Source: JBJENW01 sp051880395 (GTDB lineage: Bacteria > Bacillota > Clostridia > Lachnospirales > Lachnospiraceae). From it: a stretch of DNA of 64,000 bases. Where the stretch lies: assembly GCA_051880395.1 (NCBI GenBank), contig JBJENW010000063.1, forward strand, positions 20,016-84,015. Direction: 5' to 3'. The translations under genes and the position numbers were made by a program. The notes beneath the pieces are model-generated. The model had not been told where the DNA came from. It searched no databases and saw only the letters and a program-made list of their open reading frames with translations. Shown one piece after another: positions 61,681 to 64,000 of this stretch. Within the stretch, counting starts at the first letter, position 1; each line of letters opens with the position of its first letter.

Positions 61681-63105
61681 TTAGTCTATATTTCCTATGT
61701 GAAGTTCTTGTGAAGTTTTTGGAAAATAACATCCAAAGCAGACACCATCCCGCCTGTTTTCTACAAACACGCTTCCCTGATGCAATTCCACAGCTGTTTT
61801 TACGATTGCAAGCCCGATTCCATGCCCGTCTTCTTCCCTCTTTCGAGATGCATCCACTTTATAGAACACATCCCATATCTTGTTTTGTTCCGGTTCCGGT
61901 ATCTTCTCGCCGGAATTAAAAACCTCTATACACGTCCCCTGTTCCTTCTGCGTCGCTGAAAGCTTAATTGTTCCCTGTTCTTGTACATATTTGACAGCGT
62001 TTCCAAATAGATTACTCACAATTCGCTCCAGCATTTTTTTATCCGCCTCGACGATAATCTCCTTGTCGCATTCCACTGAAACCCTGCAATGCTTTTTTGC
62101 AATCATTCTTGCGTAAGTATTCTCTAGTTCTTGAAAGATCGGATATAATGGCACACGTTCTCTTATTGGTTCCACCGTCACCTGCTCTAATTTGGATAAT
62201 TCCAGCAAATCTTTGATCATCTGATCCATCCGTTCACATTCTGCCGCAATGACCCGGCAATACTTTTCACGCTGTTCTTTTTCCTCTGCCACCCCATACT
62301 GTAAGCCATCCGCATATCCTTTGATCACAGCGATCGGTGATTTTAACTCATGAGAAACATCACGCACCAGCTGCTTTCTGCGTACAATATCCTGCTGCAT
62401 GGTATAGATATTTTCCTGTAATTGTTCTGACATTTGATTAATACTTGCCGCCAATTCTCCGATTTCATTGTTTTCTCTTACCTCTACTCTGTTTTCAAAC
62501 CGAAGATTAGCCAGCTCCTTTGTGATCTCTGACATTTCAATCAACGGTTTTGTCATTTTTCTGCTAAAATAAGCAGTAAAAATGCCACCAATCACAACCA
62601 TGATTCCACCGATCACAAGATAAAACTGATTTGCGATGGTAACACTTTCCCGTACACCTGCTGTATTTTTCATCAATACAAGATACTGTTGTTCTTTTGT
62701 TTTTGATAAAAAAATAATCTTACATGCCGAATCATTTTTTAATTCAAAAATGTCACAAATATAGGCTCGATTCTTTCTTCTTTTCTCCATATTTTTCATT
62801 CGTTTAAGTGGAATATTGCTGTTATCTTCCCGCTGATAATAGGACATTTGCTGCACATTCCAGTCTTGATCTAATAGGACAATCCGAATATTGTTTTGTT
62901 TTCCGATCTTTTCGATATATCCATCCAGATTTTCCTTATTTTGTTCTATATTTTTTTGAATTTCTTTTGAAACCGTAACAAATTCCTGCTTTGCCTTATA
63001 GAGAAAAAATTTCTCTAGGAACAAATAATTCGATAAAATTCCTGCTAAGACAAACAATGTGATTGATGTAAAAAAAAGTAAAAACGTCTTCTTTCGAATC
63101 CTCAT
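61681..63105 (-). CDS. Membrane sensor histidine kinase
   Basis: This 474-residue kinase has two membrane segments (about 8-30 and 160-180) framing an extracellular sensor region, then a HAMP domain, the H-box RDVSHELKSPIAVIKGYADG (His252), the N-box NLFGNAVKYV and the G-box DGHGIGLAIVK. It lies 3 bp after its response regulator gene, so the two form one unit. The extracellular ligand is unknown. The secreted barrel protein downstream (47 bp gap) may be co-transcribed or a target. Confidence 0.93.
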   Translation of the reverse strand: MRIRKKTFLLFFTSITLFVLAGILSNYLFLEKFFLYKAKQEFVTVSKEIQKNIEQNKENLDGYIEKIGKQNNIRIVLLDQDWNVQQMSYYQREDNSNIPLKRMKNMEKRRKNRAYICDIFELKNDSACKIIFLSKTKEQQYLVLMKNTAGVRESVTIANQFYLVIGGIMVVIGGIFTAYFSRKMTKPLIEMSEITKELANLRFENRVEVRENNEIGELAASINQMSEQLQENIYTMQQDIVRRKQLVRDVSHELKSPIAVIKGYADGLQYGVAEEKEQREKYCRVIAAECERMDQMIKDLLELSKLEQVTVEPIRERVPLYPIFQELENTYARMIAKKHCRVSVECDKEIIVEADKKMLERIVSNLFGNAVKYVQEQGTIKLSATQKEQGTCIEVFNSGEKIPEPEQNKIWDVFYKVDASRKREEDGHGIGLAIVKTAVELHQGSVFVENRRDGVCFGCYFPKTSQELHIGNID

Positions 63106-63108
63106 AAG

Positions 63109-63801
63109 CTATACCGTTTCCTTTCCCCTATCCCACTCAAACCGGTAGCCGCTTCCGCGCACAGTTTTGATTGCATTTCCCATATTTCCGATTTTTGCGC
63201 GAAGTGTTTTTATATGTGTATCTATCGTACGAATATCTCCATCAAAATCATACCCCCAGATGCGATCGATCAATTGATCTCTTGTCAGAAGTATGTTTTC
63301 ATTTGCAATCAAATAACATAGCATCTCATATTCCTTTTTGCTCAACTGTACCTGTGCACCATCGAGAAATACTTTATGCTGTAAGGGAACGATTTTTAAA
63401 TTTCCAATTGTGATATCCACCTGGCGAGCTTTTCTTGCTTTTCTGGTTAAACTTTGCACTCTCGCCAGAAATACTTCATATTTGAACGGTTTTGCAATAT
63501 AGTCATCCGCACCCTTTGACAATCCTTCCACTTCACTTTTTTCATCTCCGAGTGCAGTCAGCATTAGAATTGCAACTTCCGATCGACTTCGAATCTCAGT
63601 CAGTACTTCTAGTCCTGAATATTTTGGCATCATCACATCCAGAATCACAAGATCAATTTCTTTTTCATGTGCCCAAAAAACATCCAATGCATCTTTGCCA
63701 TCCTCAGCTGTCAATACTTTATACTGATTCTTTTTTAAAATATCCCGCAACAGATCACGAAACACCGCATCGTCATCTGCGATTAAAATACAAAGTTCCA
63801 T
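63109..63801 (-). CDS. OmpR/PhoB-family response regulator
   Basis: This 230-residue protein has a receiver domain with acidic residues Asp10 and Asp11, phospho-acceptor Asp55 (LVILDVMMPKYSG) and Lys in the KPF motif (YIAKPFKYE). A winged-helix DNA-binding domain follows (KKEYEMLCYLIANENILLTRDQLIDRIWGYDFDGDIRTIDTHIKTLRAKIG). It is the partner of the adjacent kinase. Confidence 0.95.
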   Translation of the reverse strand: MELCILIADDDAVFRDLLRDILKKNQYKVLTAEDGKDALDVFWAHEKEIDLVILDVMMPKYSGLEVLTEIRSRSEVAILMLTALGDEKSEVEGLSKGADDYIAKPFKYEVFLARVQSLTRKARKARQVDITIGNLKIVPLQHKVFLDGAQVQLSKKEYEMLCYLIANENILLTRDQLIDRIWGYDFDGDIRTIDTHIKTLRAKIGNMGNAIKTVRGSGYRFEWDRGKETV

Positions 63802-63869
63802 CTGTTATAATCCCCTTCTACAATTCTTTAAGTTCCAAAAGTAATCCTTTTATTCAACATTCCGATCCT

Positions 63870-64000
63870 CTAATACAATTTCCCATCATAATACTGCAGT
63901 GCCAGCTCCACCACTCCGCCATAATTTTCTTCCTGCAAGATCACTTCCTGGCTTTCCCAGCCCGCTTCCGAGACATCTTCTGCCGTCTGAGAGACTGCTT
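63870..64000 (-). CDS. 3' end of an unidentified gene running off the window
   Basis: A frame entering from the right edge reads AVSQTAEDVSEAGWESQEVILQ, then EENYGGVVELALQYYDGKLY, and ends at 63870. The region 63802-63869 is the gap before the response regulator gene. Only 43 residues are visible; no family can be assigned. Confidence 0.5.
   Translation of the reverse strand, partial: AVSQTAEDVSEAGWESQEVILQEENYGGVVELALQYYDGKLY

Overview
The window comes from a motile, low-to-moderate GC Gram-positive anaerobe of the Clostridia, most likely a Lachnospiraceae gut bacterium (Roseburia/Lachnospira-like). The evidence is the gene order of the large flagellar operon, FliY in place of FliN, a MotE/YlxF homologue, an acetyl-CoA type MetA with Glu111, strong AGGAGG ribosome binding sites and a YjdF gene with an apparent azaaromatic-type leader RNA. 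Nearly all genes lie on the minus strand. No database search was possible; every identification rests on motifs read in the sequence.

Layout. 1-17435: one long flagellar operon, read right to left: flgB-flgC-fliE-fliF-fliG-fliH-fliI-fliJ-motE-fliK-flgD-flg_new-flgE-[hairpin gap]-motA-motB-fliL-fliM-fliY-cheY-(fliO start). A TTGTCT/TATAAT promoter lies in front of flgB. 17683-23260: housekeeping block (acetyl-CoA type metA, ligA, a 23S rRNA pseudouridine synthase, an SH3 envelope protein, tRNA-Arg(CCG)). 23429-33447: two tandem, paralogous, very large secreted subtilases, each with its own promoter. 33603-38074: marR plus a heterodimeric ABC exporter pair. 38373-39404: DAHP synthase, the first gene of the window on the plus strand. 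39476-40142: yjdF with a structured leader RNA.

40960-58498: a CRISPR-Cas island that looks more AT-rich than its surroundings. It holds a type I-C-like operon (cas5-cas8c[internal cas11]-cas7-cas3-cas4-cas1-cas2), an 86-repeat array directly downstream, a plus-strand pair (DEDDh exonuclease-BRCT protein and an unknown 150-residue protein), and a second 16-repeat array with a different repeat. Both arrays carry the same motif (GGTGCGAAA ... TCGCACTT) at the same distance from the first repeat and share a near-identical spacer, so one adaptation machine probably feeds both.

The most striking observation is in the gap upstream of cas5. A divergent crRNA-like gene (about 54930-55045) carries an exact 13-nt copy of the CRISPR 5' handle after an AT-rich hairpin, then a 32-nt pseudo-spacer, then a strong terminator-like hairpin. 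The first 18 nt of the pseudo-spacer match the cas operon promoter/5' UTR (from 54821) at 17 of 18 positions. The single mismatch is at position 6, which Cascade flips out, and the match is preceded by TTC, the canonical type I-C PAM. The paired region runs from the 5' UTR towards a TTGACA-17-TATATT promoter. This is the arrangement expected of a CreR-like guide RNA with which the Cas complex would repress its own operon.

58684-64000: a CAT-family acetyltransferase, a secreted double TIM-barrel protein whose first barrel seems to lack its catalytic nucleophile, an OmpR-type response regulator with its sensor kinase, and the 3' end of an unidentified gene running off the window. A run of 10 N inside the first CRISPR array marks an assembly gap.
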